NCBI GenBank assembly: GCA_029783825.1
Contig: JAREIK010000385.1
Coordinates: 1,668,501-1,732,500, forward strand
DNA: 64,000 nt
Reading direction: 5' to 3'
DNA from: Sapria himalayana
Lineage: Eukaryota; Streptophyta; Magnoliopsida; Malpighiales; Rafflesiaceae
The notes beneath the pieces were generated by a model. That model saw only the letters and a program-made list of their open reading frames with translations. It was not told where the DNA came from and did no database searches. Made by a program: the position numbers and the translations under genes. Shown here piece by piece: positions 32,429-47,300 of this stretch; within the stretch, counting starts at the first letter, position 1; each line of letters starts with the position of its first letter.

Positions 32429-35400
32429 TGTGGACCAAAAGGGATGTTTAGAAAATTATGGACTCGATTCATTAATCGGGCCTTGTGTGTCACTTGGCAA
32501 CCAAGCTAATTTATTTAGACTTGTATATTAAGTGAAGTGCATTGTATGCACCATCAAGTTGTTTGGACACTGTGATTTTTTATTGATTTATCATGCATTG
32601 TGAAGTGGGATATATAAACCAGGCATATTTGATTTATTATATCAAATATCTCATTTTTATTAATTGTTATTTTGTCCTTTTTTTTTTCTCTTGATTATTC
32701 ATATTCTCTTTATTTTTTTTTTGTTTTTCATCTTTGTGATATTTGAATATTTGAAATATAAATATTATCACTTAAATACTTCAATATATGGTATCTAAGG
32801 ATTGGTTTTGATCTATTATTGAAGTTTTTTACAAAATATTCATCTATCTCTCTCTAGAGCATGGTCGTTCTTATTCGAGTTCTTATTAAATTTAAATAAA
32901 AATACACATATATATTAGATCAAGTGTAGATCTGATTAGATCTTAAGTTAATTTGTGCAAAAATATTACTTATTAAACAAGATTCCTAAATTTCTATTTA
33001 GTTTTTTTTTTTCATCTATTCTGAAACAAATATCATGACAACACCAAATATCATCTCCTCAAGCTTGTGCCTATACCTATAACTTTGTTTGATGAAGAAA
33101 ACTATGATTATTAGAATATCAAAATGAAAACGCTATTTATGTCACAAAATATCTGGGAACTTATTGATAATGGTTACTCAGAGTTATAAAATCTCTCTTA
33201 AATGGATGAAAAAGAGACAGAAGGAAAGGAAAAAAAATCAGAATGCTAAAATAGTACTATTCATCTAATAAGATATTAGTAATACTATTTTTTTTTTTAA
33301 ATTATGGGATATATCAAGGCAAATGATGTCTTGGATTTACTTAGAGAAGAGTTTCAAAGATATGAAAAAACTCGAGGAGCCCTACTCCATTCCTTGAAAA
33401 AGGATTTGTAGAAATTTAAAATGGACAAAATTGAATCTCTTAATAATTTATCCTTCTTATTTATGATGTAGTCAACTAATTGAAAATACATGGTGAATGC
33501 AACCCACAATTAAGGATAGTTAAGAATTTACTTATGTATATGTCTGATAAGTTTGACACTATTATTATAGTAATTGAAGAAACAAAGGATTTGAATAGGA
33601 TTATTGTCTAGTAAATGCTTAGTTCATTGAAATCTTATGAGAAAAGATTATTCAAATACATTGAGCCCTCTACTGAGTCAGCCATGCAAACTAAAATGGA
33701 TAGCACGAGCAAATGAGGGAATAGATGAGAACCAGCTGAGTAAAATATAACAATAAATCTAGAAGACAGTCAATCTACATTCCAAGATTAGACTATATTC
33801 ATCAAAAATCAACACATTTTTGATAAGTAGAGTGTGTTTCTTGATATGGATGCAAAATGGGAAGACTACAAACAATCTAAAAGTGAGCAAAACTTTTACA
33901 CAGAAGAGCCCTCAATGGAAGAATTGAGTGAAAAATACTAATAATGTTAATCAGTAAAAGTATGCATAAATCTCTTCTGAATCTGAAATATAATCTAAAA
34001 GTAATATAGATGGAATGAATAATGCAAGTACTCTTGTTAAATATAGAACATTGGATGATATATATCAAAGAAGTAACTTCTCTTTGGTTGAGCCACTCAC
34101 CTTTGAAAATGTAGTTAAGCATCAAATATGGGTCCATGCCATGGACAGATAAAAATACCATATACAAGAATAACGCACGGACTTTAGTAGACATTTTCCA
34201 AAATAAATACAACACAGGGTTAAATAGTTATTTAAAATTAAGAACCTAACAAATAGTAAGCCACTAATATATAAGGTCGGATTAGTAGCGTAAGACTATT
34301 CCCAAAAGGTTGGATCTGACTATTTTGAGATATTTAATCTGGGAGCCAGATTGGAGACTATGAGACTTTTAATAACCCTAGCAAAATAGAATAGGTGGCC
34401 TCTATTTTAGCTAGACATTAAGTCTGTCTTCCTGAGTTACACTCTAAAGAAAGAAATATATGTAGACCAACCCCCTAGTTTTGTTTAAAATGGAGCTGAA
34501 GCCTGAACACTATGTTTAAAAATTAAATAAGAGTTTTTATATATTGAAACAAGCATCTCATGCTTGGTATAAACAAACTAACTCATATATGTCAAACTGA
34601 AGATTCAACAGAAGCATGAATGAGCCCACATTGTATATTAAAAGCATATAACTCTGGAATAAAAATTATCTCAATTTATGTAGATAACATTATATTAACA
34701 GGTAATTAATCTGAATTGATAGATTCATTTAGGAAGGATACGAAGAAAAATATGAGATGTCAGAATTGATATCTCTCCATCATTTCATTGGGATTGGAAA
34801 TATCCCAAGACCCTACCTAGAATGGCAGTAAACCAAATCAAATACATATTATCCATTTTAAAGAAGTATGTACTAGAAAACTGTAAACTAAAATCCACTT
34901 CCCTTATAACAAAGCAGAACTAGCATCTATCTAAGGTAGACCAATTGATGAGAACTCATATAAGTGTCTCATAGGGAGATTGTTGCATGCGTCAACTTCA
35001 TGACCAGATATAGTCTATGCGGTGAACTTATTATCTAGATTTATGCATTCACCAAATCATTTGCACCATTGTGCTATGAAAAGAAAATTAAAATATCTCA
35101 AATGTACTCTGAATCATGGACTCAAATATTTCCTAGAATTGAACATGCTAAAATAGTAGAATATTGTGACAGTGATTAGGAAGGATATAAAGAGGATTAC
35201 AAGAGCACTTATGGATATGCATTCTCTTTAGGCACTATAGTAGTTTCCTAGTTATAAGAGAAACAGCACATTGTTGCTCTTTCCACTACCGAAGCAGAAT
35301 ATTTGTCTGATTCAATTGTAGCCTCCCATGTTTTATGGTCGAGAAAAATATTAACAGGCTTGAATGAAATAGTATATGAGCTTACTATTATTCAGTGTGA

Positions 35401-35980
35401 TATTCAATATATCTTTACTATAGCAAATGATATTGTATCGCATAGTCAAACTAAGCATATAGGATTTAAATATCATTTTATTAAAGCTACTATTGAGAAT
35501 AATAAAGTTAATTTACAATTATGCAAGTCTGAAGAACAAGTAGCAGACATATTTACAAAGCTATAATCCAATGAGAAGCGCATATACTATTGGAGGATGG
35601 TGAGACACATATTAATTTTACCAAGTAAGGGGGAGAATGTGGACTAAAAGGTTTGTTTGGAAAATGAATGGACTTAATTCACTAACCATGCCATATATGA
35701 CACTTGGTAACCAGACTAATTTATTTACACCCATATTTGAGTTAAACACATTGTATACACCTTTGAGCTATTTTGACACTGTTTTTTTATTAATGTACTG
35801 CACATTGTAAAGTGAAATATATAAACTATTGTATTGAATATCTCATTTTTAATTAATTACTAGCTACAATCTTCTTCTTTTCTCTTGATTGTTTATCTTC
35901 TTCTTTCTTTTGTTCTTCTATTTTCCATCTTTATGCTCTGTGAATCCTTGAAATACGAGAAATATCACTTAAATACTTCA
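32429..35980 (+). mobile_element. Decayed copia LTR retrotransposon with both LTRs
   Basis: 5' LTR 32429-32783 and 3' LTR 35638-35980 both start TGTGGAC and end ...aaatacttca, and they resemble each other along their length. A primer-site-like tggtatctaagg begins at 32789 and a polypurine tract (aagggggagaa) precedes the 3' LTR. Remnants: gag 'LFDEENYDY' and 'MKTLFMSQNIWELIDNGY' (33090-33180); reverse transcriptase fragments near 34550-34750; RNase H ending STEAEYL..., SQTKHIGFKYHF and ADIFTKL (35280-35565). Many stops, so it is old. No 5-bp target duplication is obvious. Confidence 0.8.
35303..35566 (+). pseudogene. Copia RNase H/C-terminal pol fragment
   Basis: The longest open piece of the decayed copia at 32429-35980. 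Its frame contains SQTKHIGFKYHFIK and EEQVADIFTKL, the usual C-terminal RNase H landmarks of copia polyproteins. The upstream catalytic region is broken, so the protein is not functional. Confidence 0.7.
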
Positions 35981-36389
35981 ATAAACTGCAAACATGAAGT
36001 TTATGATGAACACGAATCACATTGCGCAGAGGAATGATGGAGCAGTAGACATGAACAAAACATGAGGAAGATATGAAATGAGATGATAGCTACAGAGTCA
36101 TGATAATCAACACCCTTATCTTTACCTGGATTCTTAGGGTTTTATTTTGTTACTTTCTTGGATTTTATGGCTTTTCATTTTTTTTTTTTATTTTTATGTT
36201 TATTTAATTTGTTGGATGTTGGGTGTGAGATGATTGATTGCACTTGGTGGGATGGGATCTCTATCTTGCCATGTGGTGGTGCTGGCATCATGTTCAAGTT
36301 GTCTGAGTTGTGGGTCTGAACCCAACCTGAATTAAGTTCGGGCCAAGAAAATTCAACCCTAACACGAGGAAAGTTTAACCCACATGAGG

Positions 36390-36545
36390 AATGCATGTGG
36401 GTAGGGTTAGATGTATAAGTCGGGTGGGTTGGGTTGGGTTGGGTTGCAGCTTGAAAATTTTTATCGGGTATGGTTTGGGCTGCTATTGCCCGGTTGGGTT
36501 TGACCCTATTAGAACAACCCTAAGCCGGTAGGGTTGGTCGTGGTC
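36390..36545. repeat. G-rich GGGTTGGGTT-type repeat
   Basis: A short stretch of GGGTTGGGTT words followed by GGTTTGACCC-like sequence, probably the remnant of another GC-biased non-autonomous element. It is too short and irregular to be telomeric DNA. Confidence 0.35.
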
Positions 36546-36631
36546 CCCCTCCCCTCCACGTTGATTTACTCACTCAACTCAAATATGCATAGTCCATGTC
36601 CAGATTTAGTAGATTCTCGCACTTATTTATG

Positions 36632-37300
36632 ATCCGTTTGATAAAACTGAAAAAATTAAGTGCTGAAAAATTAAGGCTGAATTTTATAAGTGTTGAATTT
36701 ATATTTAAAAACTGTTTGATAAATTACTATTAATTGAATGATGAATATAAATATATTGTTTGATAAATATAAATGTTAAATGTTGAAAATGATGTATTTT
36801 ACATATTTATCATTATTATCATTGAATTATACATTATCCAACTTCCAACATAAATAGAATTTTAAATGAATTTTTTTTTCTCACTATAATTATTAATTAT
36901 TAAAAAAATAAAATATCTAAAAACATATACATAAATAAATTATAAATCCAAAAAATAAATAAAAATGTTTAAAAAATAACCAATAAAATCTAAACTCTTA
37001 AAAATTATTCAAATTTTTAATATATAAACAAAAATTAATTAACATCTAATTTATTTGCTATTTTATCTCTTAAATCAATCATTAAATAAAATTAGAGTTA
37101 TAATTTGTGGTGGCAGAAAAAGGAGGAGGAAAATATAAATTCACAAATTGAACTTTAGCGAAAATGAGAAAATGAAAAAGAAATGAAAAAAAGGGCAAAA
37201 TGGTAATTTTAAAAAAATATTTTATTGAAAATTTTAATCATCAACATCAAGTAAGTATCAACCCATCATTTTCAGCTTCGTCAATTTGATGCCAAACGAA
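36632..37300. mobile_element. AT-rich MITE-like repeat reaching the NCA1 start
   Basis: It begins 'ccgtttgataaaactg' and has the recurring words 'aagtgctgaa' and 'ctgtttgataaatt'. It ends 'cagcttcgtcaatttgatgc' and 'caaacg', roughly the reverse complement of the start. This layout resembles a widespread plant AT-rich MITE type. If the right end is correct, the first in-frame ATG of the NCA1 gene (37289) lies inside the repeat. No clear target duplication was identified. Confidence 0.45.
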
Positions 37301-40300
37301 ACAGGAAATCATTCAATGGAAGATGGAGGAAAGGCGATGAATACGGAGGCAAAGTGTCCGTTTGGATATGATTCGCAAACATTTAAATTGGGCCCATTCA
37401 GTTGTATGATCTGCAAAGCGCTTTTGTTCCAGAGTTGCAAATGCATCCCCTGTTCTCATGTCTATTGCAAGTAAGCGACGTGTCTTTTTGTTTCACGGAA
37501 AATCGAGTTAGAGTAAAATTAAGGAGAGCAAGAAAAGGACGTTGATTTTGACGAAATTCTAGTGCGGGAAATTAAAGAGTGTTTATCTCCGAAGTTGGAC
37601 AAAATTTTACGTGAATCTTAGTGGCTTTATACGTGTAACAACCGTCGATACTTTAAATTACTTGCTCGGGGTGTTACTTTCAGCAATGTGATGAAAATTT
37701 GGAAGAATAAGAAGTTTAATGCTAATTTAATAATTATAGCAGGCATATTGAAAGTGTTATTTAACTTTTTCGTTTGATTTATAATTCCAACTTGAGTTAT
37801 CTAAGAATTTCTCTTGTTGAATTTTTGTTTTGAACCTTGTGCTTTTCATGGTTGCACATTGTTAGGAGATGCCATAGTAAGTTTTCTCATTAGGATTGAT
37901 CATGGAAAATCCATAGTTGTGAAAGGCACGCTTAAGGTGCGCCTAGGCTCAAGGCATAATTACTCCCTAGTTATAGCGCCTCGCCTTCCAATGCATGCAC
38001 CTTACTGAAGAGGGGGCACCTTATATACTATAGTTTTTTTAAAAAATATATTTATTCTCAAAATTTATAATTATATATTGAAATTTATATAATTTTATTT
38101 ATTTTTTTCATCAAAATTTATTTAAATAGTAGTAATATTTATTTTTTTTATCAATAGAATCATATTTAATAAAAATTTATGTGCATCTAAAGTCATATTT
38201 TACTTCACAAAAACTCACGCATTATGTGCGCCTTGCACCTCAAGGCTCCAAGAAACCTTTACGCCTTGGTGCGCCTTGCGCTTTTTAAAACTATGGGAAA
38301 ATCTTTTGTGTAGTAGCTCACCGGCTAGACTTCAATAATATGTATGTGGAATGGAATATGCTAGAAGTTATTACCATACAATTTTAGCAGAAATTTAGTG
38401 CTGAAAGAATGGAGTGACAACAATCTCAAGTGGGGCTATATGTATACATAGTTTTGAGAAGACCTAGGCGCACCTATGTTCCAGCTCATGGTGATGCCTA
38501 GGCGCATACATTTTCACATAATTTTTTTAGTTAAATAAATTAAGTTTAATTAATTTATTATTTATTACTATATATGTATATTCTAAATTTAAATAAAATG
38601 AATGTTAAGTATTATTATTTAAAATATATCAATACATATGATAAAATATAAGACCATGTTATAGTGTTTATCTTTTAGTTTTATTATGGTTTCTTTGTTT
38701 TTTACTATTTTTTATTTGTTACTTTACTTTTATGATGGAAGCATCCAACAAAAGGTTGCCAAATTTAATTTGCTTTATAAAGTCATAGGAATTTCATTGT
38801 TTTTTTTTTTGTGAGTTTCATTATGTGTTTTTTACTCATTTTATTTTATTTGGTATCAAAGTTAGGGTTCATAGACTCTAGAGAGAAAGAGTGTGATACA
38901 TGAGTGATGATGGAGGCGTGTTTACATGACAGTATGAAACACATGATGGGGACACTCACAATGTTGTTTGGCGGAGAGAGAGAGAGCATGACAGAGAGTG
39001 TATTTTTGAATATGTGTGCATTTGGCCACATTAACAAACTCCATTGTTGTCGTTCATTGATCATGCATTGTGCATGTGTTTCCTTTTGTGAAGTAAAGGA
39101 GTGTGACAACAAAGGTGTGGGAAGGAAAGATGTGCATGCAATGAGTGAAAATGTGAGTAGGGTGGGATTGACATGTGTTGGGTAGCAATTAGTGACTATG
39201 AGGGGGTTTGTTTTGTTGCCACATAGTTATGGAGTTAATTTTTTTTTGGATCATTCACGAGGTAAGCTGGGACTCAATTAGTGACTATAAATATATCTTA
39301 CATTCATGACAAGTATAAGATACATATATCTTATACTTTTTACCCATAAGATAGATACGGTATAAGTTGAGGCATATGCAGAAGGAGATTGTATGTATAG
39401 TATACACTATAGGAAGAGTTGACATATCAATGAGAGATATTGACCATTATTTGTAAAACAGGGATTGTATGCCACATGTAATCTTGATAGATACGTGCTA
39501 GACACGCGTCGGATACATCTCTAAGATATATTAATTTTATAAAATACCTAATATTTATAAAGATAATTATATAAATTTTATTTTATTTTATTTTATCAAT
39601 ATTTTTTTAAGAATAATATTTATAAAGATAATTAATTTTATTTTTATTTTATTTTATCATGACGTGTCCTAGCCATATCCTTGTTTTTTTAAATTTATTA
39701 CGTTCTCATATCTTGTCGTTATATTTTCATGTTCATATCTGTGTCTGTGCTTCTTAGGTTATAATTAGTGATATTTAACTTAGTTTTTTGTATTTATATT
39801 TGTTGTATTTTTTTAATTACTTTTTTTTTGGTGTCTTTGATGGAGTACTCGACTTGTAAGTTATCACAATCACTTTTGCATATTATATGAGTATTTGATA
39901 TATGAATTTTTATAAAATATTATTATTATTTATTTTTTCTGTATTTTTTTTTTTTTACACGATATCATATTCAACTTGGAAAATTTTAATTATAGGTTTA
40001 TGCACAATGTGTGTGGTATGGAAAGGCATGCAATCACAATGGTGGCAACATGCATGTGATTGGCAGTCGAGGCATATGTGAATGGCGGCAGCAGGCATGC
40101 ATGCTGCAACTTGTGGTGGCATGTGATGATGTGCAGTAGTGGTGAATGATGATATTTTGGGCAGGAATACTAATTAGATCCATGAATCTTATTTCGGGAA
40201 GAAACTTTAACTGTTGTGGGTGCAGGGTGGCTGGTATATTAGTTGAAAAAAATATTTTGAAGATTCTTATTTTGCATGTCAGACTTGTGTGGGTAAAGAA

Positions 40301-43300
40301 TTATTCGATATTATTTATTCAGATATTTGATAATATAATAAAATTGAGTTTCGAGATAATTTGAGATATTTTATTTTTATTTTAATTTTTATTTATATGT
40401 ATTTTATAGTTTTTATTTCATTTTATTTTTTATTTATTGATGGGAGCACTTGACATGTGGTCCATCATAATTTTTTTTGCTTAGTATACATATATTTTAT
40501 AGTGAATGAATATATTAATTTTTTTAATTTAATTTTGAGCCAAAACTCTAGAATTTCTAGAGGGAGAGGGAGAGAGAGAATATGTGCACTGTAATAGTAT
40601 AATACACATGTATTAACAATGCACAAGAAGGTGCACAGAATATCAAAACACCAAACCTTACGCTCAAGAAAAAGTGTGCCTTGCCCCTCCTTTCCTTCAT
40701 TTGTCATATGTCCACTATGTGTGATGTTATGCATAAAGTACATGAAGAACTAGGAGTCAAAATTAGGTCTGTGACACTAACCCAATATTGATGTAAATTA
40801 AGGGATTGATGTTATGATGTTAATATGTAAATGTAAGAGATTCTTCTTAGTGTACATAATATAGTAAGAAATTATATATCAGAGAAAAATATTTGTAGTT
40901 TTTTTTTTATTGTGGAGATTGAGAGTATTTCATAGTATTGAGCAAGATAGACTAATTATTGAAGTAATCTAGGAGTCATCACAAAACTCATTCACCATGA
41001 AACTTATTAAAAAAGAGTGCATGATTTTTCTTTAAGATAACAATAATTACTTCATGTTTTTTGGGTATTATTGGTTCTGTGATATATTTTTTTTATTTTA
41101 AATTCTTAGATTATCAATATAGGAGCTAATAATATTATTATGGATAATTATTCCTTTTTTATTATATATTTTTTTGTTTAATGAGTATTATAATGGTCAA
41201 TGATAAGTCTTTCAAAATAATAATTATGATTAATTTGATTTTTTATTTTTTTTTTTCGTATTTTATTTATTAATGGTTGTTTTGTTAGTTTTTTTTGTAA
41301 GTTATTTTTGTATGTAACATAATTTTAGTTTCCTTTTATTTTCTACTTATATTTATTTATACAACAAAAAGACTTTAAGAAAAACTTTATTTAAGATTTT
41401 GAAGAGTATGAATTATATGTTTTTTAATCTATGATATATTTCACTATAAGTTTGAGTATTGTTGACTTGTTGCTAATAGATTTTTGATTTGGTTACTTAT
41501 TATTAGATAAGCTAAAAATATTGTATCCAATTTTTAGAGAGTTGCAATATTAGAGAGTAAGATATATCATTTAACAAACTATATCAGAGCATCTTATCCT
41601 GCCAATAGATTGGTGTAAGTAAAAAATGCATTCAATCTAATACACATAGACATGAAAATCTAGCATGGATGAAGCTTGAGAGATATTTAGATACTCTGTT
41701 ATATTTATTAATGAGTATATATGATTTACATGAGTTTTTTTTATCTAAATTATAAAAAAATAATTTTGTTCAATTATTTTATAAAATAATAAAAATTAAT
41801 TAAAAAAAATAATAATAACAAAAAATGATAATATATATGAATATGTCAAATGATTTTTGTATTAATTATATTGATCACAAAATTAAACATTGGTCATTTT
41901 CTACAAACACACCTTCATAGAATGAGATAATAGATATAAGTTGCTCATTAATTTGTTCTGAAAAAGAGTTTTAATAGGGTTTTGTATAGAGGTGTAAAAC
42001 GGGACGTTCCGAGCCAGCCCGGCCCATTTTTTTTGAGCATGTCGTGCTTTCATGCCGTGCCGGCACGACACGGTTACTGTGCCGTGTGTGTGCATGGCCC
42101 GGCATAGTTTATCAAAGAGGGGACTGCCGGCCTGGTGGGCTGTGCCGTGCCGGACAGGCCCGTACGGGCCTGGTTTAATAATTTTTTTTAATTTTAAAGT
42201 TTTCTGTTAAACTTTATATAAAACATATATTATATTATATATAGATAATGTATAATATATTAAATTTGTAAAATGAAAATTATTAAAAATTTAATAAATT
42301 ACAAAGTTTAAATTTTTTTATTAAAAATATAATATAAATAAATTACAAAGTTTAAAATTTAAATTGGTAAATTGATACTTATTAAAAAATTGTAACTTTA
42401 AAATTTTAATAGTGTATTTTTTTTAATAATTTATTAGAATTAAATTATAAAGTTTTAATTTTTAAATGAAAAATTTAAACAAAAAAATAAATTAAACAAA
42501 AATTTTGTTAAAAAAATTACAAAGTTAAAAATAAAAGCAAACCAAATGACCAATCAGCCAATAGATACCGAACCAAAGCAGATACAAGTTTCAATATAAT
42601 GTAAAAAAAGCGTACAATCAATAAAAAATAAAATATCGAAATCAAAAAGTAGAATAAAAAATAAATCACAAAAATCAACTGTGTCCGTGACCGTGAGACA
42701 TCAAAAATCAAAATCAAGTGGTAATGATAAATAAAATGTGGTGTGGCGTACTGGCATGGCATGGCGTACTGGTGTGGCATGGCACTGACAACTGGTGTCT
42801 GGCAACGACACATGATCTTGATCTGTGCCGGTGATGACGTGGATGCGTGGGGGTGGGCGTGGTGATGGGGTGCGGTGTTGGTGGGGACTGGCCGACTGGG
42901 GATTTGGGGTTGGGGGTTGTGGGTTTCCGGGTGCGGGTCTGCGAGACATGACTTTGACCCGTGGTGACGGGCCATGCCACGGGCCACCGAACCGTGCCGG
43001 GTCAGGCATGTCACGAGGCCCGATTGGTCTTGACATGGCACGACATGATAGGTGCCTTACTCGGGCACGACACGATAGGTACCTTACCCAGGCACAGGAA
43101 ATTTCTGTGCCCGGCAGGCCCAGACATAGCTGAATCGTGCCTCGTGCCGGGCCGGGTCTGCCCGGCCCGGTTGACACCTCTAGTTTTGTATTTTTTTGTG
43201 GTAATTTAATCTCTTTGAAAATTAGAAATAAATAATTATTATGAGATTTATTATTGGGGAAGAGTTTATAATGATGCTGATAGTTACATATGAGATGTTT

Positions 43301-44328
43301 TTGATTAGATATTATCTTGAAAAGATCAAATATTCATTTTATTTTTTAATTACTCTTTATTGTGATAATTAGGTAGCCAGGCATATAGGAGATATCTGTT
43401 CATTTATTTTTATTAATAATACATGTTAATAATATTTTGATTACATAAGATGATCAATTGATTATAATTCAACTAAAGATTATATTGTAGACTAAGTTTT
43501 AAATTAAAAAATTAGAGATATTATTGGTATTTTATGAGCATTGAGATTGCATACGCAGGAGACATGATTTTTTTTTCTCAAGGAAGTATATTTTAGATAT
43601 TTTGTTTGATTTTAATATGATTAGATACATATTGGTTGATTCATCACTTGAAATGAGTATAAACTTATTATATATATATTAGTTTTTCAATTGACTCATG
43701 TTATAGGAGAATTATAGCAAAATGAACTATCAAATATTGATCATATCACATATCATTTTTGTTTTTAAAATAATTAGTAATTTCTTAGATTTTTTTATAC
43801 ATATTTATATGGACATAGTTTTAGGATTTTTAGATATATGAAGATGATTTTAAAATAAAAGATTTCATTAATAGATCAGAGACATAATTGAGTAGAAATA
43901 TACTTAGATTTTTGTTGGACTTTAATGATTGTATAGATGATATTTGTTAGATGATTTTTTACTTTTTTATGAGATACTTTTATTTCTTAAAAAAGTAAAT
44001 GATAGATTATTATTTTTAGATTATATGTAGTTGTGGAGTACATGATTGTTATAATATTAATTATTTATAAGCTTTAGTAGATATTTACTTTTTGGAGGAG
44101 CTGAGATAATAGATTTAGATGATGATGATGATAATAATAATAATGTTTTACGCAAAAATTAGGTAGCTCATTATATTTTGTCGATTCAGTGTTTCAGGAA
44201 TAAATAATATATATTAAGATTGATTGTTATTTCATATATGAGTAAATTTACGATATTTTGATAGTTATTGCCTATATGGCTACTAATAAAAAGATTATAG
44301 ATATTTTCTTGAAAATATTTAAAAGATC

Positions 44329-44374
<46 letters not shown>

Positions 44375-47300
44375 TTGTATATTTGTGACATATACACATT
44401 AGCTTGAAGGAGGAGGATTGTGATTTAATGTGATTTATTTGTTTATTTTTTATTTTAATTTGTACAGGATCATTTGATTTGTGAGTTATTTCAACTTGAG
44501 CATATATTATTATTTTTTAGTTTTTTGAGAAATAATTATATTTTTATCTTTTTTGTTCAATCTTTTTTCTCTTCTCACTCCTTGACTATTGCCAAAATCC
44601 TAAGGTGTTCAACTTATAATTATTATTATTATAATATCATTTTTTGGATTCTCTTAAAAATGCATTTGAATTTTTTTATATATTTTGATATTTGGAAAAA
44701 TCATAATGTTTTTTTGGAAATGATGGATATGCATAATCAACTAGTTATTCAACTTAAGTTAGCCATCAAGTTGTTCAGATAAAAGATTTATTTTATATTA
44801 TTATATTTTTCTTTGATATAAAATTATTCTTTAATAAAATAAAATGCTGATAGTTGTTTGTTGATTTATTGTTAAACTAGAATATTGGGCTAATATTCAA
44901 ATGGTTTAACATATCAATTAGAATTTAATATTGCATGAGTGAATGAAATACTAATATAAATATAAATTTACATATATTTTTGGTTTTTGTACTTTTGATG
45001 GGGGCTTAATCTATAAGTTATCCCAATCATTTTTGTTTATCATATTAGAGTATTTAATATATAATTTTGTACAGAGTATTATTTATATTTATGTTTAGTA
45101 TTATTTTTCTTAACGTGGTATCAAAACTAATATTTAGAAAATTTAATCTTAGGCTTGTGAATAAAATGGTTATGCACAATGTGTAATATTAAAAAAAGGA
45201 TTGCACAGTGGTGACATCATGCACACGTTGTGATGGCTAACAGTAGATGAGTGGTGGTTTTGGGTAGAAATCATATTTTGACATGGTGGCTTGCATAGTG
45301 GCATGGAATGGTGTTTTGGATAGAAACTCTAAGTAGGGTTTGCAAAAAAAAAAAACTAATGTAGTAGAATTTTTATTTGGAGGATCTATAATTTTGTGGC
45401 ACAATATGGAGAGTGATTATTGTAATAAAAGTTGATGGAAGAGAATTTTAGTTTAGTGTATCTACTACAAGAGGATTAGTCATATTATAGATAACATTGG
45501 ATATTATATTTAAAAGGGAGACTAAAAATTTTATACAATATTAAGAGTAACATGTGATTAAATAAGCCATTTAGATCTTTCCACATAATTCATTTATTAT
45601 AGTACTTATCCTTACTAGAGTATAGTGAAAAACTTTTCTCAATAGTAGTAATAGATTTTTTTTTTAAATATTATTGATTTTTTTATTCATATATTTATTT
45701 CAGACTCCTAGATTATTGATATAGGAATTAAAACTCATATTATAGTTATTATATTTTTTCAATGTGTTTTTTTTTTTTATATTTTAAAATTTTATTGTGG
45801 CCAATGATAGATATTTGAAAGTTATTAGATATGATAATATCTAACTTATTTTTATTTTTTTTTTGTATGTCTTGTTTATTAATAATCATTTTGGTAGTTA
45901 ACTTTTGCGTAAGATATTTTTTAAAATAGCTTAATTTTGACTTTGTCTTTATTTCTAATGGTGTTTTTTGTAGGATTGCTAAACTCTAAGAAAGACATAA
46001 CTTGAGATTGAATATGATGAATTGTATATTTATTCTTCGACGATAAGATTTTTTTTTTTTTAGATATTAATGTATGTTAGACTATTATTTATATATTATT
46101 AGCTTGGTCAATGATTATTGACCAAGTTGAAAATATCTCATCTTAGTTTTAAGAATATCTTGATCTTAGAGTGTGAGATATATCAGTTTGGAAATATTCT
46201 CTAGTTTCATATCTTCCATGTCAGTATGACTTGAGTAGACACCTATTAAATTTCATATGCTCCGACGCATGGAGGCCTAATAGAGATGCAACAATAAAAG
46301 AATGTATTTATCTAATTATTTTTATTGATGATTGCATGAAATATACATGAATATATTTATTTTGAAATAAATCATAATTTTTTTGTTTTTAAAATTTTAT
46401 ATAAAATAAAATTATAATTGGTCATTCAAGACTTGGGGTCTATACTTGGAGTCTATACCCTGTATGCTCAAACTAGAGAAGAACATGCAGAAGAGCCAAA
46501 TGATCCTAGATTCAGTCTCAATGACTGTGACATTCTGATTATTCATTTTTTTTTGTTTCTTTATTTATGGTTTTTAACAATACCAAGATATCCAAGTCTT
46601 CTTGTAATACCATCTAGGATCATGATATAATGATTTTTTTTTTTTTTATTTTTTATGTGAAAGACATTCTGATTATATGAGGTGACAAATTGGGGATCAT
46701 CTAATTTAGACAGTACCTTTAGTCATAGTTTCAAACAAATAATTTTAAGAGGTTCAGATATATTTAGAGGTGTCAAACGGGCCGGGGCGGCCCGTCCCGT
46801 TTTTTTAGGGCACGATCGTGCTACCGTGCCGGGCCAGGCACGACACGGCACGGTTTAAAAACAGCCGAGCCCGGCACGGCCCATAGGCACGGCGGGCCGT
46901 GCCGTGCCGTGCCTTGCCTGGCCTGCTCGGGCTTGCCCGTCCGAGCGGTTCGGGATACGGGGGACCACGGGTCGCGTCGAATCAGACCCGACCCGCGGTC
47001 TTTTTTTGGGGGAGGGGCGTCGTGGGGTCGGGCTCACGGGACACCCGGCACGGGACAAACCAGTGCCGGTGTGCCGTGCCACGAGCCGAACTGTGCCGGG
47101 TCAGGCACGGCACTGCACGGGCCCGGGCACGGAATTTTTCCGTGCCGGGCCGGCCCAGGCAAGGGTGAACCTTGGCGTGCCTCGTGTCCGGCCGGCCCGG
47201 CCCAGTTGACACCTCTAGGCTTAGGACAGTGCTTTCCCATGCTAGACACAATATTTTTGTGCCGTGCCTTGGGCCTGGCTCATGCCGCTTTGCCCAGTTG

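Noticed and set aside
36418..36450. Interstitial telomere repeat
   Set aside because: The unit is GGGTT, not the plant TTTAGGG, and is short and irregular. TTAGGGTTT words in the hAT subtype are likewise spaced hairpin units, not head-to-tail arrays.
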